Below, piece after piece: positions 16,753-25,895 of a stretch of DNA of 64,000 bases. The notes below the pieces were generated by a model. That model was not told the origin of the DNA. It ran no database searches and saw nothing but the letters and a program-made list of their open reading frames with translations. How positions within the stretch are numbered: the stretch's first letter is position 1; every line of letters starts with the position of its first letter. The DNA comes from Algoriphagus sp. AK58. GTDB taxonomy: Bacteria; Bacteroidota; Bacteroidia; Cytophagales; Cyclobacteriaceae. Made by a program: the position numbers and the translations under genes. The stretch spans positions 30,243-94,242 of the forward strand of contig NZ_QEIG01000028.1 in assembly GCF_014324365.1 (NCBI RefSeq). Direction: 5' to 3'.

Positions 16753-17778
16753 ATGAGTACCGGAGTGAATCTAAAAGAACTCGCTGCAGAGCTGAAGTTA
16801 TCTCCATCTACTGTATCTCGTGCCCTAAACGACAGCTATGAGATCAGTGAGGCCACCAAAAAAAAGGTGATCAGCATGGCGGAGAAATTGAACTATCAGC
16901 CAAATCCTTTTGCGAGAAGTTTGAGAGAGAATAAAAGCAAGACCATCGCGGTGGTGATTCCGGAGCGGATGAGTAGCTTTTTCTCAAAAGTTGTAGACGG
17001 AATAGAAGAAATAACCCAGCAACACGGGTATCATCTGCTGGTCTACAGTACACACGAAGATGTGGATAGGGAAAAAAAGATCGTCAATCTTTTGATGAAT
17101 GGACGTGCTGATGCGATCATCATGTCCGTATCCAGTCAGACCAGTGATATTTCCCATCTGACTAGACTTCATGAAAGGGGATTTCCTTTGGTGTTTTTTG
17201 ATCGGATATGTACAGATATCCCGACTACCAAATTTATAACAAACGATTATGAAAGCGGTTTTGAAGGAACCAAGCATCTGATTCAGCAGGGATGCCGAAA
17301 AATTGCCTTTTTGATGCTTTCTAAAGAACTCTCTATTACCAAAGATCGATACCGCGGATATCTCGACGCGTTGAAGCAGGCGGGTCTATCTCCCGAGCCC
17401 CAACTCAATATCACTTGCTGCCAGGAAGAAGAACAAAATGTGGAAGCTATCCGTCAGATGTTGATGTCACCAGATCGGCCGGATGGTATATTATCTTCGG
17501 TAGAAAAGTTGGCACTTGCAACCTATCACGCGATTAAGCGTACAGACTTAAAAATTCCGGATGATTTGAAGATTATCAGCTTCTTTTCAAACCTGAGTAT
17601 TGCCAGTTTGCTGCATCCGTCTTTGACAACGATTACTCAACCTGCATTTTCTATCGGGGAGGAATGCGCCAAACTGTTGATGAAAAAATTGACCAAGCCC
17701 AGACAACCGGACTTGCCAAACCAGATCATCACCATTCCATCAAAAATCACAATCAGATCGTCAACGATCGCAGTATAA
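16753..17778 (+). CDS. LacI/GalR-family transcriptional regulator
   Basis: A 341-residue repressor. Residues 6-55 form the LacI helix-turn-helix and hinge (LKELAAELKLSPSTVSRALN ... PNPFARSLRENKS), and the rest is a periplasmic-binding-protein-like sensor (TIAVVIPERMSSFFSKVVDG onward). It lies divergent from uxaC and convergent with susD. The three matching operators in this window sit upstream of uxaC/lacI, susC and the DUF1080 gene, so it likely controls the whole 13-25.8 kb locus and itself. A uronate or KDG-like inducer is an inference from the genes. Confidence 0.92.
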   Translation: MSTGVNLKELAAELKLSPSTVSRALNDSYEISEATKKKVISMAEKLNYQPNPFARSLRENKSKTIAVVIPERMSSFFSKVVDGIEEITQQHGYHLLVYSTHEDVDREKKIVNLLMNGRADAIIMSVSSQTSDISHLTRLHERGFPLVFFDRICTDIPTTKFITNDYESGFEGTKHLIQQGCRKIAFLMLSKELSITKDRYRGYLDALKQAGLSPEPQLNITCCQEEEQNVEAIRQMLMSPDRPDGILSSVEKLALATYHAIKRTDLKIPDDLKIISFFSNLSIASLLHPSLTTITQPAFSIGEECAKLLMKKLTKPRQPDLPNQIITIPSKITIRSSTIAV

Positions 17779-17804
17779 TTTGTTTTTGGTTTTCTTTTAT
17801 TACG

Positions 17805-17835
17805 AAAAAGGCCCTGAATTTCAGGGCCTCTTTTT
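17805..17835. terminator. Bidirectional terminator between lacI and susD
   Basis: AAAAAGGCCCTGA-ATT-TCAGGGCCTCTTTTT forms a strong stem with tracts on both sides, between the convergent lacI-type gene and susD. Confidence 0.9.
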
Positions 17836-17852
17836 ATGGTGTAAAGCTAAAT

Positions 17853-19538
17853 TTAGTAGCCAGGATTCTGAGGGAATCCGGAAGGTCCACCCTCAGCTCT
17901 GTCAATTTGGTTTTGAGGTATTGGTCTCAATACATGAAAATCCTTGATGTTTGGAGCAGCTTGTGGATTATGAAGTTTAACTCTCTCGATCAGATTGCCC
18001 CAACGCTTCAAATCCAACCAGCGAGTTTGCTCTCCGGTAAGTTCTCTTGCGCGCTCTTCCATCAGAAACTCAAATGTCATCTGAGCAGGAGTGATTTCCA
18101 TGGCAGCTTCTTTTCCAGGCCAAGCAGCACGTCTTCTCACTATATTGATGGTGGCTGTAGCCTCAGCCAGCTTGCCTTGACGGAACTGAGCTTCGGCAAG
18201 TAGAAGGTAAGTGTCTGCTAATCTCATAGCGATGTAATCGCGACCACCTTCAAACTGAGTCAAATCTGCTCTTCCTGGATCCAGATGTTTAACCAATCCC
18301 GGGAATAATTTTTCGTCATACATACTTGGAGTCAATACCTGGTATTTTCTCTTGGCACGTTCCGTAGCAGGCATCTCAAATCCCGGAATGAACATGGAGG
18401 TATCACCCTGAGCAAAGGTTACTGTAGGTTTACTTCTATCAAATGTAGTATTGAAGGTTCCCGGACGGTTTGAAAGATAGACGTCAATAAAGGACTTTTT
18501 GTAACGGCTGTCATTTTCCCTGTTTTGGAATACTTTTTCCAAAGCATAGACCGTTGGTCTGTAACGCTTAAAGGGTCTTCCGTTTTGGGTATCACGTCTC
18601 ATCCCTGGCTGGGTGTCGTATTCCATCAGGAAGAAGACGTGTGCATTGTTACCACCACCATTGGTCAACTGGCTTCTGGTATACTGCACGGACCAGATTA
18701 CTTCATCGTTGATTTCGTTGCCAAAAGCATGTACTTGGCCAAAGTCCGGCAAAAGTCTCAAACCATAGTTTGAAATAACATTTTTAAACAATGGTTCAGC
18801 TTTGGCAAAATCATCTGCTGCTTTGGAAGAAGAAGTACCTTTTGTTACGTACACCCTTCCCAACAAATGTTCGGCGGCTGCTCTGGTCGCTCTTCCATAT
18901 TGAGTAGATGCCTTTCTGGCTTCCAATCCCGGAATCGCCTCAGTAAGATCCTTGATGATTGCCGCATAAATCTCCGACTCCGGATTTCTCTTCACTATTT
19001 TGGTTGGAACTTTTGTTTCCTCCAGTCTCAATTCAACCGGGCCAAACAATTGCATTAGCAAGAAATAATGGTGAGCACGGATAAACTTAGCTTCAGCGAT
19101 TCTTTGCGTCTTTGTGGCTTCATTTACACCTGATATTCCAGGAGCTCGTTCGATCACTGCGTTACAGGTATTGATACCTCTATACAAATCATCCCAAAGT
19201 TCTCTTACTTGTCCGGTTTGCGAGTCAAACTGGTTGGTGTAGGTGTTCATAAATTTCCATGAACCATCCGCACCGTTGGTATAGATGTCTGTACCAAATT
19301 CAGTAAAGTTGTTTCCTCGTTCGGTACCATACCAAGATCTCATGGAGCTGTAGGCAGCACTGACAGCGTCATCCAACCCTTTTGCAGTGTTGAGGTATTC
19401 AGAGCCGATTTGAGAAATTACATCTTCCTGAAGGGCATCTTGGCAGGCTTGTGCAAAGAACAAGCTTAGAACCAATGCTCCTGTTCGAGTCAGGGTTTTC
19501 ACTTGATTTTTTATGTTCAGATTTTTCATCGTTTTCAT
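17853..19538 (-). CDS. SusD/RagB-family nutrient-binding lipoprotein
   Basis: A 561-residue outer-membrane lipoprotein. A signal peptide ends in LSLFFAQAC with Cys32 as the lipidated residue. The family features are the N-terminal helical SusD_like domain (AKGLDDAVSAAYSSMRSWYG), TPR-like helices (EAKFIRAHHYFLLMQLFGPV) and the C-terminal LMEERARELTGEQTRWLDLKRW followed by LRPIPQNQIDRA. It begins 8 nt after susC. Partnering with SusC, it would capture a glycan or glycoside; the sugar specificity is not readable, but the neighbouring uronate genes suggest a uronate-containing substrate. Confidence 0.95.
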   Translation of the reverse strand: MKTMKNLNIKNQVKTLTRTGALVLSLFFAQACQDALQEDVISQIGSEYLNTAKGLDDAVSAAYSSMRSWYGTERGNNFTEFGTDIYTNGADGSWKFMNTYTNQFDSQTGQVRELWDDLYRGINTCNAVIERAPGISGVNEATKTQRIAEAKFIRAHHYFLLMQLFGPVELRLEETKVPTKIVKRNPESEIYAAIIKDLTEAIPGLEARKASTQYGRATRAAAEHLLGRVYVTKGTSSSKAADDFAKAEPLFKNVISNYGLRLLPDFGQVHAFGNEINDEVIWSVQYTRSQLTNGGGNNAHVFFLMEYDTQPGMRRDTQNGRPFKRYRPTVYALEKVFQNRENDSRYKKSFIDVYLSNRPGTFNTTFDRSKPTVTFAQGDTSMFIPGFEMPATERAKRKYQVLTPSMYDEKLFPGLVKHLDPGRADLTQFEGGRDYIAMRLADTYLLLAEAQFRQGKLAEATATINIVRRRAAWPGKEAAMEITPAQMTFEFLMEERARELTGEQTRWLDLKRWGNLIERVKLHNPQAAPNIKDFHVLRPIPQNQIDRAEGGPSGFPQNPGY

Positions 19539-19546
19539 GCTTAAGA

Positions 19547-22500
19547 TTAAAATTTAGCATTGATACCAAAGGTGTATTGAACTACCGGAGGAGAAATGTT
19601 AGCATTGATGACACCACCTTCTACGCCTTGTTCACTGTCAATGAAGGTTTCAGGGTCAATTCCTTTGTGAACAGTTCTGAATTCAGAGAAGATAAATGGA
19701 TTTTGAATACTTGAGAAAACTCTCAAGCTGCTCAAGCCAATCTTCTTTGCCAAATCCGAAGAGAAATTATATCCGAAATTGATGTTTCTAACCTTGATGA
19801 ATGTTCCGTCAAACAATGACATGGAAGAATTGTACTTAGGAAACTCTTGGTTTTGATTTGGTCTTGGATACAAGTTGGTCGGATTGTTTGGTGTCCAGTA
19901 ATCCACAGCCAGGTTATTGTATCGTCCAAATAGAGAGTTGAAGCTTTGGTGGAATTGGCTTCGAATCATTGAACCCCATCTTCCGAAAACGAAGAAGGAT
20001 AGATCAAACCCTTTGAATGAAAAACGGTTGGTCATACCCAAAGAGAAATCAGGTACAGCTGAACCTAGGATTACCCGATCCAGGGAGTTGATTCTTCCGT
20101 CATTGTTGGTGTCCTGGATCTTAATTTCCCCTGGCTTATCGCCAAAGCTAGCAGCAAGGTCCTTTTCGGAAGTTTGCCAGATGCCTACTTTTTTCAGATC
20201 GAAGAACACAGTCAAAGGCTGTCCGATAAATCGACCCGCAGCAATGTCATCTCCATTTGGAAGGGAAACGATCTGTTCCCTGTTTCTGGTGAAGATGATA
20301 TCAGTAGACCAAGTGAAGTTTCCTTTCTCAATGTTCAAGGTAGAAAGTGAGAGTTCTATCCCTTTGTTTTGAGTTTCACCGATGTTGGTAATGAATCCTC
20401 CAAATCCGGTTGAGTTGGGAAGAGGCTGAGGTGCAAGCAGGTCAGAAGTATTGGTGACATAATATTCAAATGAACCGAATACTCTGTTTTTGAATATGGA
20501 GAAGTCAATACCTGTATTGAAAGTGGTGGATGTTTCCCATCTCAAATCAGGATTGCCAATCGTATTTGGCCAATAACCGAAGGCTGCCGTATTGTCCCAA
20601 GCATAGGATGTTCTACTCAAAAGAGCCTGAGTTTGGTAAGGTGTAATCGCTTGGTTACCGATGGATCCATAACTTACTCGGTATTTCAGTTGATCGATCC
20701 AAGTTGTGTTTTTGATGAATTCTTCCTGATGTAAGTTCCATCCCAAAGCAACAGATGGGAAGAAGCCGAATTTGTTGTTTTCACCAAAACGAGAGCTACC
20801 GTCTGCACGGATTGTACCAGTGACCAAATACTTACCTTTGTAATCATAATTGGCTCTAGCCATGTAAGAAAGCAATGCCCATTCCACCAAGTTGGTATTT
20901 GCACCGGTGATTTGGGAAGCATCTCCCAGTCTATGATAAAGTTGGGAAGGTGCCGGAATACCCAAGACACTGATTGTACTTTGCTCAAACTTGTCTTGCT
21001 GGAAGGACTGCAGCAAGTCCACTTTTAGGTTATGTGTTTGGTTAAAGTTTTTGGTATAAGTTAGGATGTTTTCAATGGTATAGTTGAATTGGAAACGATC
21101 ATCAACACTTCCCGTAGGATCTGCGCCTCGACGGGCGTTGGTCTGTGAACCTGTAAATCTTCCATTTCTTCTTACCGTGTAGTCTGGACCAAATACAAAA
21201 CGATAGGTCAGGCCTTTGGTGATTTCCCAATTCAGGTAGATACTGTTGAAGATTCGTGTTCTAAAGGTTTCGTCCACCTGTGCTCCTGGGACCACTTCAG
21301 CAAATGGGTTGGTTCTTAAACCATCCGAAGTGGGCAGGAAGATTAGATTTCCTTCATCATCATAGGGTTTACCCAATGGATTTTCCTGAAGCGCACCACC
21401 TATTGGATTGAAGTTTTCCCCATTTCTTTCACTGTAGGTAAACAAGGTGGAGGTTCCGATTTTCACTTTCTTGTTGATCTGGTGATCCAAGTTGATGCGG
21501 AAAGTATATCGGGTAAAATCTTGGTTGATCACTACGCCCACATCTTTGAAATAGTTTCCTGACACAAAGAAGGTGGTCTTGTCATTACCTCCTGATACCC
21601 CGATTTGGTGGCTTTGGATGTTTCCTTGCCTCATCAAACCTGCTACATAATCAGTACTTCTTCCTAATGCGATACTTTCCAATTCTACCGGTTCAAAGAT
21701 TCTTTTGTCAGCTTCTTCGGTAGCTGGACCTTCTGGATAGGCACCAGTAGCTCTTCTGGATTCTCTTTTATATTCGGCAAATGCTGGTCCGTCAAAAACC
21801 TCAATTCTTCCCAACTCTTCACTTATACCATAATAGGAATCAAGAGATACCACAGTTTTTCCGGCGCCACCACGTTTGGTAGTGATCAATACCACCCCGT
21901 TTGAACCTCTGGAACCATAAATGGCTGTAGCAGATGCATCTTTCAATACTTCCATGGAGGTAATATCCTGTGGGTTGATGTCTTCCAGCCCACCCACTGT
22001 AGGAATTCCATCCACCACATAAAGGGGTTCGTTGGAAGCATTGAATGAACGACGACCTCGAATACGGACTTGGGGGGCAGATCCAGGTTTAGAACCAGGC
22101 TGGACCACATCCACACCGGCAGCTCTACCTTGAAGGGCTTGACGAGCATCGGTGATGGGAAGTTCTTGGATTTCCTTGTTGCCCACAGAGGAAATCGCTC
22201 CAGTCAATTGGCTCTTTTTCACCGTACCGTAACCCACTACCACTACTTCTTCGAGTTCGGAAAGGTCAGGAATTAGATTAACGTCGATTTTGCTTCGAGA
22301 ACCGATGGTCTCCTCCAGGGTGTTGTATCCGATAAAGGAGAAAACCAATACGCCTGTACTGGGCCCTGAGATGGAATATTTTCCATCCAGATCTGTGGTG
22401 GTTCCTGTGGTGGTCCCTTTAAGAAGAATCGAGACACCCGGTAAGGGCATTCCCGACTCATCAAAAACGATCCCACTCACCTGCACGTTTTGTGCCTGCG

Positions 22501-22564
22501 CAATTCCAGCGCTAAGCAACAACATCAACACCACCGATAGGTAAGTGTAAAACTTTGTACGCAT
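19547..22564 (-). CDS. SusC/RagA-family TonB-dependent outer-membrane transporter
   Basis: A 1005-residue protein: signal peptide (1-24, ending AQA), a CarboxypepD_reg-like domain (about 27-110, VSGIVFDESGMPLPGVSILL), the TonB-box region LEEVVVVGYGTVKKSQLTGA, plug domain (SIRGRRSF-like, VRIRGRRSFNASNEPLYVVDG; VLITTKRGG) and a C-terminal 22-strand barrel ending YTFGINAKF. It imports the ligand handed over by SusD. A LacI-type operator is 143 nt upstream, so the pair is probably regulated as its own transcript. Confidence 0.96.
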   Translation of the reverse strand: MRTKFYTYLSVVLMLLLSAGIAQAQNVQVSGIVFDESGMPLPGVSILLKGTTTGTTTDLDGKYSISGPSTGVLVFSFIGYNTLEETIGSRSKIDVNLIPDLSELEEVVVVGYGTVKKSQLTGAISSVGNKEIQELPITDARQALQGRAAGVDVVQPGSKPGSAPQVRIRGRRSFNASNEPLYVVDGIPTVGGLEDINPQDITSMEVLKDASATAIYGSRGSNGVVLITTKRGGAGKTVVSLDSYYGISEELGRIEVFDGPAFAEYKRESRRATGAYPEGPATEEADKRIFEPVELESIALGRSTDYVAGLMRQGNIQSHQIGVSGGNDKTTFFVSGNYFKDVGVVINQDFTRYTFRINLDHQINKKVKIGTSTLFTYSERNGENFNPIGGALQENPLGKPYDDEGNLIFLPTSDGLRTNPFAEVVPGAQVDETFRTRIFNSIYLNWEITKGLTYRFVFGPDYTVRRNGRFTGSQTNARRGADPTGSVDDRFQFNYTIENILTYTKNFNQTHNLKVDLLQSFQQDKFEQSTISVLGIPAPSQLYHRLGDASQITGANTNLVEWALLSYMARANYDYKGKYLVTGTIRADGSSRFGENNKFGFFPSVALGWNLHQEEFIKNTTWIDQLKYRVSYGSIGNQAITPYQTQALLSRTSYAWDNTAAFGYWPNTIGNPDLRWETSTTFNTGIDFSIFKNRVFGSFEYYVTNTSDLLAPQPLPNSTGFGGFITNIGETQNKGIELSLSTLNIEKGNFTWSTDIIFTRNREQIVSLPNGDDIAAGRFIGQPLTVFFDLKKVGIWQTSEKDLAASFGDKPGEIKIQDTNNDGRINSLDRVILGSAVPDFSLGMTNRFSFKGFDLSFFVFGRWGSMIRSQFHQSFNSLFGRYNNLAVDYWTPNNPTNLYPRPNQNQEFPKYNSSMSLFDGTFIKVRNINFGYNFSSDLAKKIGLSSLRVFSSIQNPFIFSEFRTVHKGIDPETFIDSEQGVEGGVINANISPPVVQYTFGINAKF

Positions 22565-22706
22565 AGTTTAAGGGGTTATTGTTAATAGATAGATTAGGTT
22601 GTTTTTGATGATACTGGTTTGTTGATAGATGGGGGAAATGAGTTGTTTTTCGGTAGTAAAAGGTAGATAAAAGGAAAAGCGGGATCAATTCTTTAAAACT
22701 TGTAAT

Positions 22707-22721
22707 TACGGAATCGATTGC
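22707..22721. promoter_or_regulatory. LacI-family operator, copy 2 (upstream of susC)
   Basis: TACGGAATCGATTGC has the palindromic centre AATCGATT and matches copy 1 at 13 of 15 positions. It lies 143 nt upstream of the susC start. Confidence 0.75.
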
Positions 22722-22905
22722 GGGTCTAAGTCTCAAATGATTCAGAAAAAAGTGGTCTTAATAAATTTTTAAAAAATCTTATTTTGTTTTAATAAAAAAT
22801 TAATGAGTGTTTCTTAATAATGATTAAAAGATTATAGGTGTGTACATTGTATAAAAACAATGAATCTTTAACATAAAATATACTTCTGAATAGAAGGGGA
22901 TAGAT

Positions 22906-22939
22906 AAAAAAACACCTGGCTTTCAACCAAAGCCAGGTG
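22906..22939 (-). terminator. Terminator of the DUF1080-Gfo operon
   Basis: CACCTGGCTTT-CAACC-AAAGCCAGGTG (22913-22939) is an 11-bp perfect stem followed on the minus strand by seven T residues. It lies 52 nt after the oxidoreductase stop. Confidence 0.9.
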
Positions 22940-22990
22940 AATGTGAAATGAGAAAAAACGATTTAATAGGTTTATTTTTTTGCCTATCGT

Positions 22991-24340
22991 CTAGATTTTT
23001 GGCGGCTCCCAGCCCTTTTCATACTCCCTTGTCCAAAGGGCCATAGCCTTTGGAGAGTTGGTAATATGTCCATTTTTAGGGTCGCAATTTAAGGTTTCAC
23101 CCGTACGGCTACTGATGTTGGCCAAGTGGCAGAGTAGGGTAGATACTGCGCCGTCTTCGATGTTGGAATTTTGCTTTTCCTTACCTCTTACCGCATTGAA
23201 GAAATTTACGACGTGCATGGTACTCATGTCTCCTCCGCCTCCCAGGACTGTTCCGCCTTCATTGTTTTTGGCAAGGTTGGATTTGACTTCTTTGCCGGTT
23301 CTGTCGAATTGCTTGTATCCTCCACGGTCTACATAGACCGAACCTTCGGTTCCGTAGATGATGGTGCCTCTGTCTGATCCGTAGGTTTTGTAGTTATTTC
23401 TGCTTTTTCCTTCCCATTGGATGATGGACCCATTGGCAAATTTGAAGGTCGCATCCATGGTGTCATACATGGTCCAACCGTCTTCGGGATAGTGCATTTT
23501 GCCGGAAACGACCATTACCTGGGAGGGATAGTCCACCTGCAATGCCCATCGGGCGACATCCAGTTCGTGGGTAGCATTATTTCCTGTTTCGGCTGTTCCA
23601 TAATCCCAGCCGTACCAGTGCCAGTTGTAGTCCCAGGTATCATGCATGTAGGGTTTTCTTGGAGCGGGTCCTTGAAAAAGATCCCAGTCCAAGCCGGCGG
23701 GTGGAGCTTGTTGGATAGGAGTGGGTACTGGTCCACGGTTATTGCTGTAGAAGGCTTTGGCCATGTATACTTTTCCAATCGCTCCGTTGTGAATGGCGGA
23801 GATGATCTCTCGGCTTTCCGGGGCAGAGCGTTGCTGGTTACCCATCTGGACTACTTTGTTGTACTTCTTTTGAAGAGCAATCAGTAATTCACCTTCCCTT
23901 GGATTATGGGAGCATGGTTTTTCTACATACACATGTTTTCCTCGCTCCAAGGCCAACCAGGTACCCGGGGCATGCCAATGGTCCGGAGTCGCATTGATCA
24001 GCACATCGACTTCTTTGTCATCGAGTACCTTGAGGATATTTTGCTCCAGTTTGGGTTGGTAATCAATCCATTTTTCAAAGTTTTTGGCAGCCTTGGGCAT
24101 CTGAGATTGCATGGCATCGCAGAGATACAGTAGGTTGACGTTGCTAGTCTTCAATCCGATAGGCTCATAGAATGCCCCTAATCTTCTGCCCAAACCTGCG
24201 ATAGCAACATTCAGACGGTCATTGGCACCCAGGATGCGGGCGTAGGATCTAGATGAAAAGCCAACTGCTCCCAAGGCAGAAATCCCCAGGGTTGCCGCTG
24301 CACTTTTCTTGATAAATTCTCTTCTGTTGGATTTACTCAT
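22991..24340 (-). CDS. Gfo/Idh/MocA-family oxidoreductase, Tat-exported
   Basis: A 449-residue NAD(P)-dependent sugar oxidoreductase. The N-terminus MSKSNRREFIKKSAAATLG has the Tat twin-arginine motif, so it is exported folded with its cofactor. The Rossmann motif is VAIAGLGRRLG; EKPCSHN carries the catalytic-pocket Lys of the EKP motif; the C-terminal alpha/beta domain follows. It begins 23 nt after the DUF1080 gene. Exported Gfo enzymes paired with DUF1080 proteins are implicated in 3-keto-glycoside formation and cleavage, which fits an oxidative deglycosylation role here. Confidence 0.9.
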   Translation of the reverse strand: MSKSNRREFIKKSAAATLGISALGAVGFSSRSYARILGANDRLNVAIAGLGRRLGAFYEPIGLKTSNVNLLYLCDAMQSQMPKAAKNFEKWIDYQPKLEQNILKVLDDKEVDVLINATPDHWHAPGTWLALERGKHVYVEKPCSHNPREGELLIALQKKYNKVVQMGNQQRSAPESREIISAIHNGAIGKVYMAKAFYSNNRGPVPTPIQQAPPAGLDWDLFQGPAPRKPYMHDTWDYNWHWYGWDYGTAETGNNATHELDVARWALQVDYPSQVMVVSGKMHYPEDGWTMYDTMDATFKFANGSIIQWEGKSRNNYKTYGSDRGTIIYGTEGSVYVDRGGYKQFDRTGKEVKSNLAKNNEGGTVLGGGGDMSTMHVVNFFNAVRGKEKQNSNIEDGAVSTLLCHLANISSRTGETLNCDPKNGHITNSPKAMALWTREYEKGWEPPKI

Positions 24341-24363
24341 GATTCAATGTGTTTTACCTTCGG

Positions 24364-25731
24364 TTACTTTAAAGGCTTGATTTTGATGTTTTTGTAACTA
24401 ACTTCATCTCCGTGATCCTGAAGTAGGATACGTCCTTCTTTTGCTTCCCCGAAGTTTTGCCAAACCTTATACTTACTGATAGCTACCAAGTCTCGGTATT
24501 CTTTAGATCCTCTTTGGTATTCTACCACCTTTACACCGTTGATGTAATGCTCGACTTTATTGTCGGGATAGACTATGATTCTTCCTTGGTTCCATTCACC
24601 GGGCTTTCTTACAAATCGTGGCTGCTTGTTCGCTTTGATCAAATCATAAAGGGAGGCTAAGGTTCTATTTCCATCGATGCCTTGCTTCGCATCAGGATGG
24701 TTGACGTCATCCAGAATTTGGTATTCGAGACCAATAGCCGAGCCTTTGTTTCCTTCAGAAAGGGTCACAAAATACTTCACACCACTGTTGGCGCCTTCGG
24801 TGATTTTGAAATCAAAGGCCAAATCGAAAGCGCTGTACATTTCAGTCGTCACAATGTCTCCAAAAGAATTGGACTCGCTTCCATCGGATTTCTGGATGGT
24901 CAAGGTTCCGTCCTGAATGTTCCAGCCTTTTTCAGGGAATTTGTCTTTGTAGGCGCCTACCCAACCTTTGCTGGTTTTCCCATCAAACAAGAGCTTCCAA
25001 CCATTTTTCTTTTCCAGATCGGTTAGTTCGTTTTTCAGTGTGCTGACTACAAATACATCTCCTTTGAAAGGAATGGGCTTGAGGTTTTCGGTTTGAATTC
25101 TGACATTTCTGAAATAAGTCTTTCTTCCTTCATCCTCCTTGTTTTGAATGCTGTGCACCTGAAGTCCTATGAATCCTTTGGCATCCATATCGTCTACAAA
25201 GTAGGCCACTTCCTGTCCATTTACCCAAGTTTTGATGGTATTGCCGATTGCCTCGATACGATAGGTATTCCACTCGCCCATTTTGAAGGCTGATTTGGCT
25301 GCCGGATTCAAGTCAAGTGGATAAAACCAACCTCTTCGGGCTTCATCATAGATTCCTCCAGACCAAGCTCGGGGAGTAGGGTCAGCCTCAATCTGATAGC
25401 CGTAGACCAAGCCTTGTCCATTACGTGCAGCAGGATCAAATTGGCCTCTTGCCATAACGCCGCTGTTGGAGGAGATATGGTTGATTTTAAGGTCTACTTC
25501 CAAGATGAAGTCGGTGTACATTTCTTCGGTAATCAGAAATGTGTTTCCTGTACCGTGCACGGCAGTGCCTTCTATGACTCCGTCTTTTACTTCAAAGGTG
25601 GCCTTACCTGCTACAGCTTTCCAGCCGCTGAGATCTTTACCGTTGAAAAGGTTTTTCCAATTTCCGTTTTGAGCCTGAACAGTCAAGGTCAACAGGGTCA
25701 AAACGGATAGATAGGCTATTTTAAATTTCAT
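24364..25731 (-). CDS. Tandem DUF1080 (3-keto-disaccharide hydrolase-like) protein
   Basis: A 455-residue secreted protein (signal peptide 1-20, ending VQA) with two DUF1080 jelly-roll domains, about 25-215 and 240-455. Each opens with the family phrase LFNGKDLSGWKAV or LFDGKTSKGWVGA and continues with D-x-K-I repeats (LEVDLKINHISSNSGVM; LAFDFKITEGANSGVKYFV). The family includes enzymes and binding proteins acting on 3-keto-glycosides. It is the first gene of a two-gene operon with the Tat-exported oxidoreductase, and an operator lies 72 nt upstream. Whether both domains are catalytic cannot be judged. Confidence 0.88.
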   Translation of the reverse strand: MKFKIAYLSVLTLLTLTVQAQNGNWKNLFNGKDLSGWKAVAGKATFEVKDGVIEGTAVHGTGNTFLITEEMYTDFILEVDLKINHISSNSGVMARGQFDPAARNGQGLVYGYQIEADPTPRAWSGGIYDEARRGWFYPLDLNPAAKSAFKMGEWNTYRIEAIGNTIKTWVNGQEVAYFVDDMDAKGFIGLQVHSIQNKEDEGRKTYFRNVRIQTENLKPIPFKGDVFVVSTLKNELTDLEKKNGWKLLFDGKTSKGWVGAYKDKFPEKGWNIQDGTLTIQKSDGSESNSFGDIVTTEMYSAFDLAFDFKITEGANSGVKYFVTLSEGNKGSAIGLEYQILDDVNHPDAKQGIDGNRTLASLYDLIKANKQPRFVRKPGEWNQGRIIVYPDNKVEHYINGVKVVEYQRGSKEYRDLVAISKYKVWQNFGEAKEGRILLQDHGDEVSYKNIKIKPLK

Positions 25732-25802
25732 GGGTGTATGTGTTTGAATTAGCTAAAATTCAGGAAATAGGTGGGTCAGGACAATAAACAACGGATTCAA
25801 TT

Positions 25803-25817
25803 TACGAAAACGATTGC
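25803..25817. promoter_or_regulatory. LacI-family operator, copy 3 (upstream of DUF1080 gene)
   Basis: TACGAAAACGATTGC fits the same TACGRAAWCGWTTGC pattern, with a slightly asymmetric centre. It is 72 nt upstream of the DUF1080 start and 79 nt upstream of the divergent RNA methyltransferase, which need not be regulated by it. Confidence 0.75.
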
Positions 25818-25895
25818 GAGTTTTTCGAGTGAAAACCGGATGGACGGTCAGGTATTTTATAGAGTTCTAAGGTTTGAGCGATCTGTTTAGTACTT

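Larger units (their letters stand above)
22565..22990. other. Long susC leader region
   Basis: About 425 bp without a gene. It holds the operator copy at 22707-22721, an AT-rich stretch (22745-22880) that may contain the susC promoter, and the terminator of the upstream Gfo/DUF1080 operon at 22906-22939. No good TTTG/TAnnTTTG pair was identified. Confidence 0.6.

Noticed and set aside
17664..18203. 179-residue plus-strand frame over lacI/susD ends
   Set aside because: Overlaps two recognised genes and their terminator.
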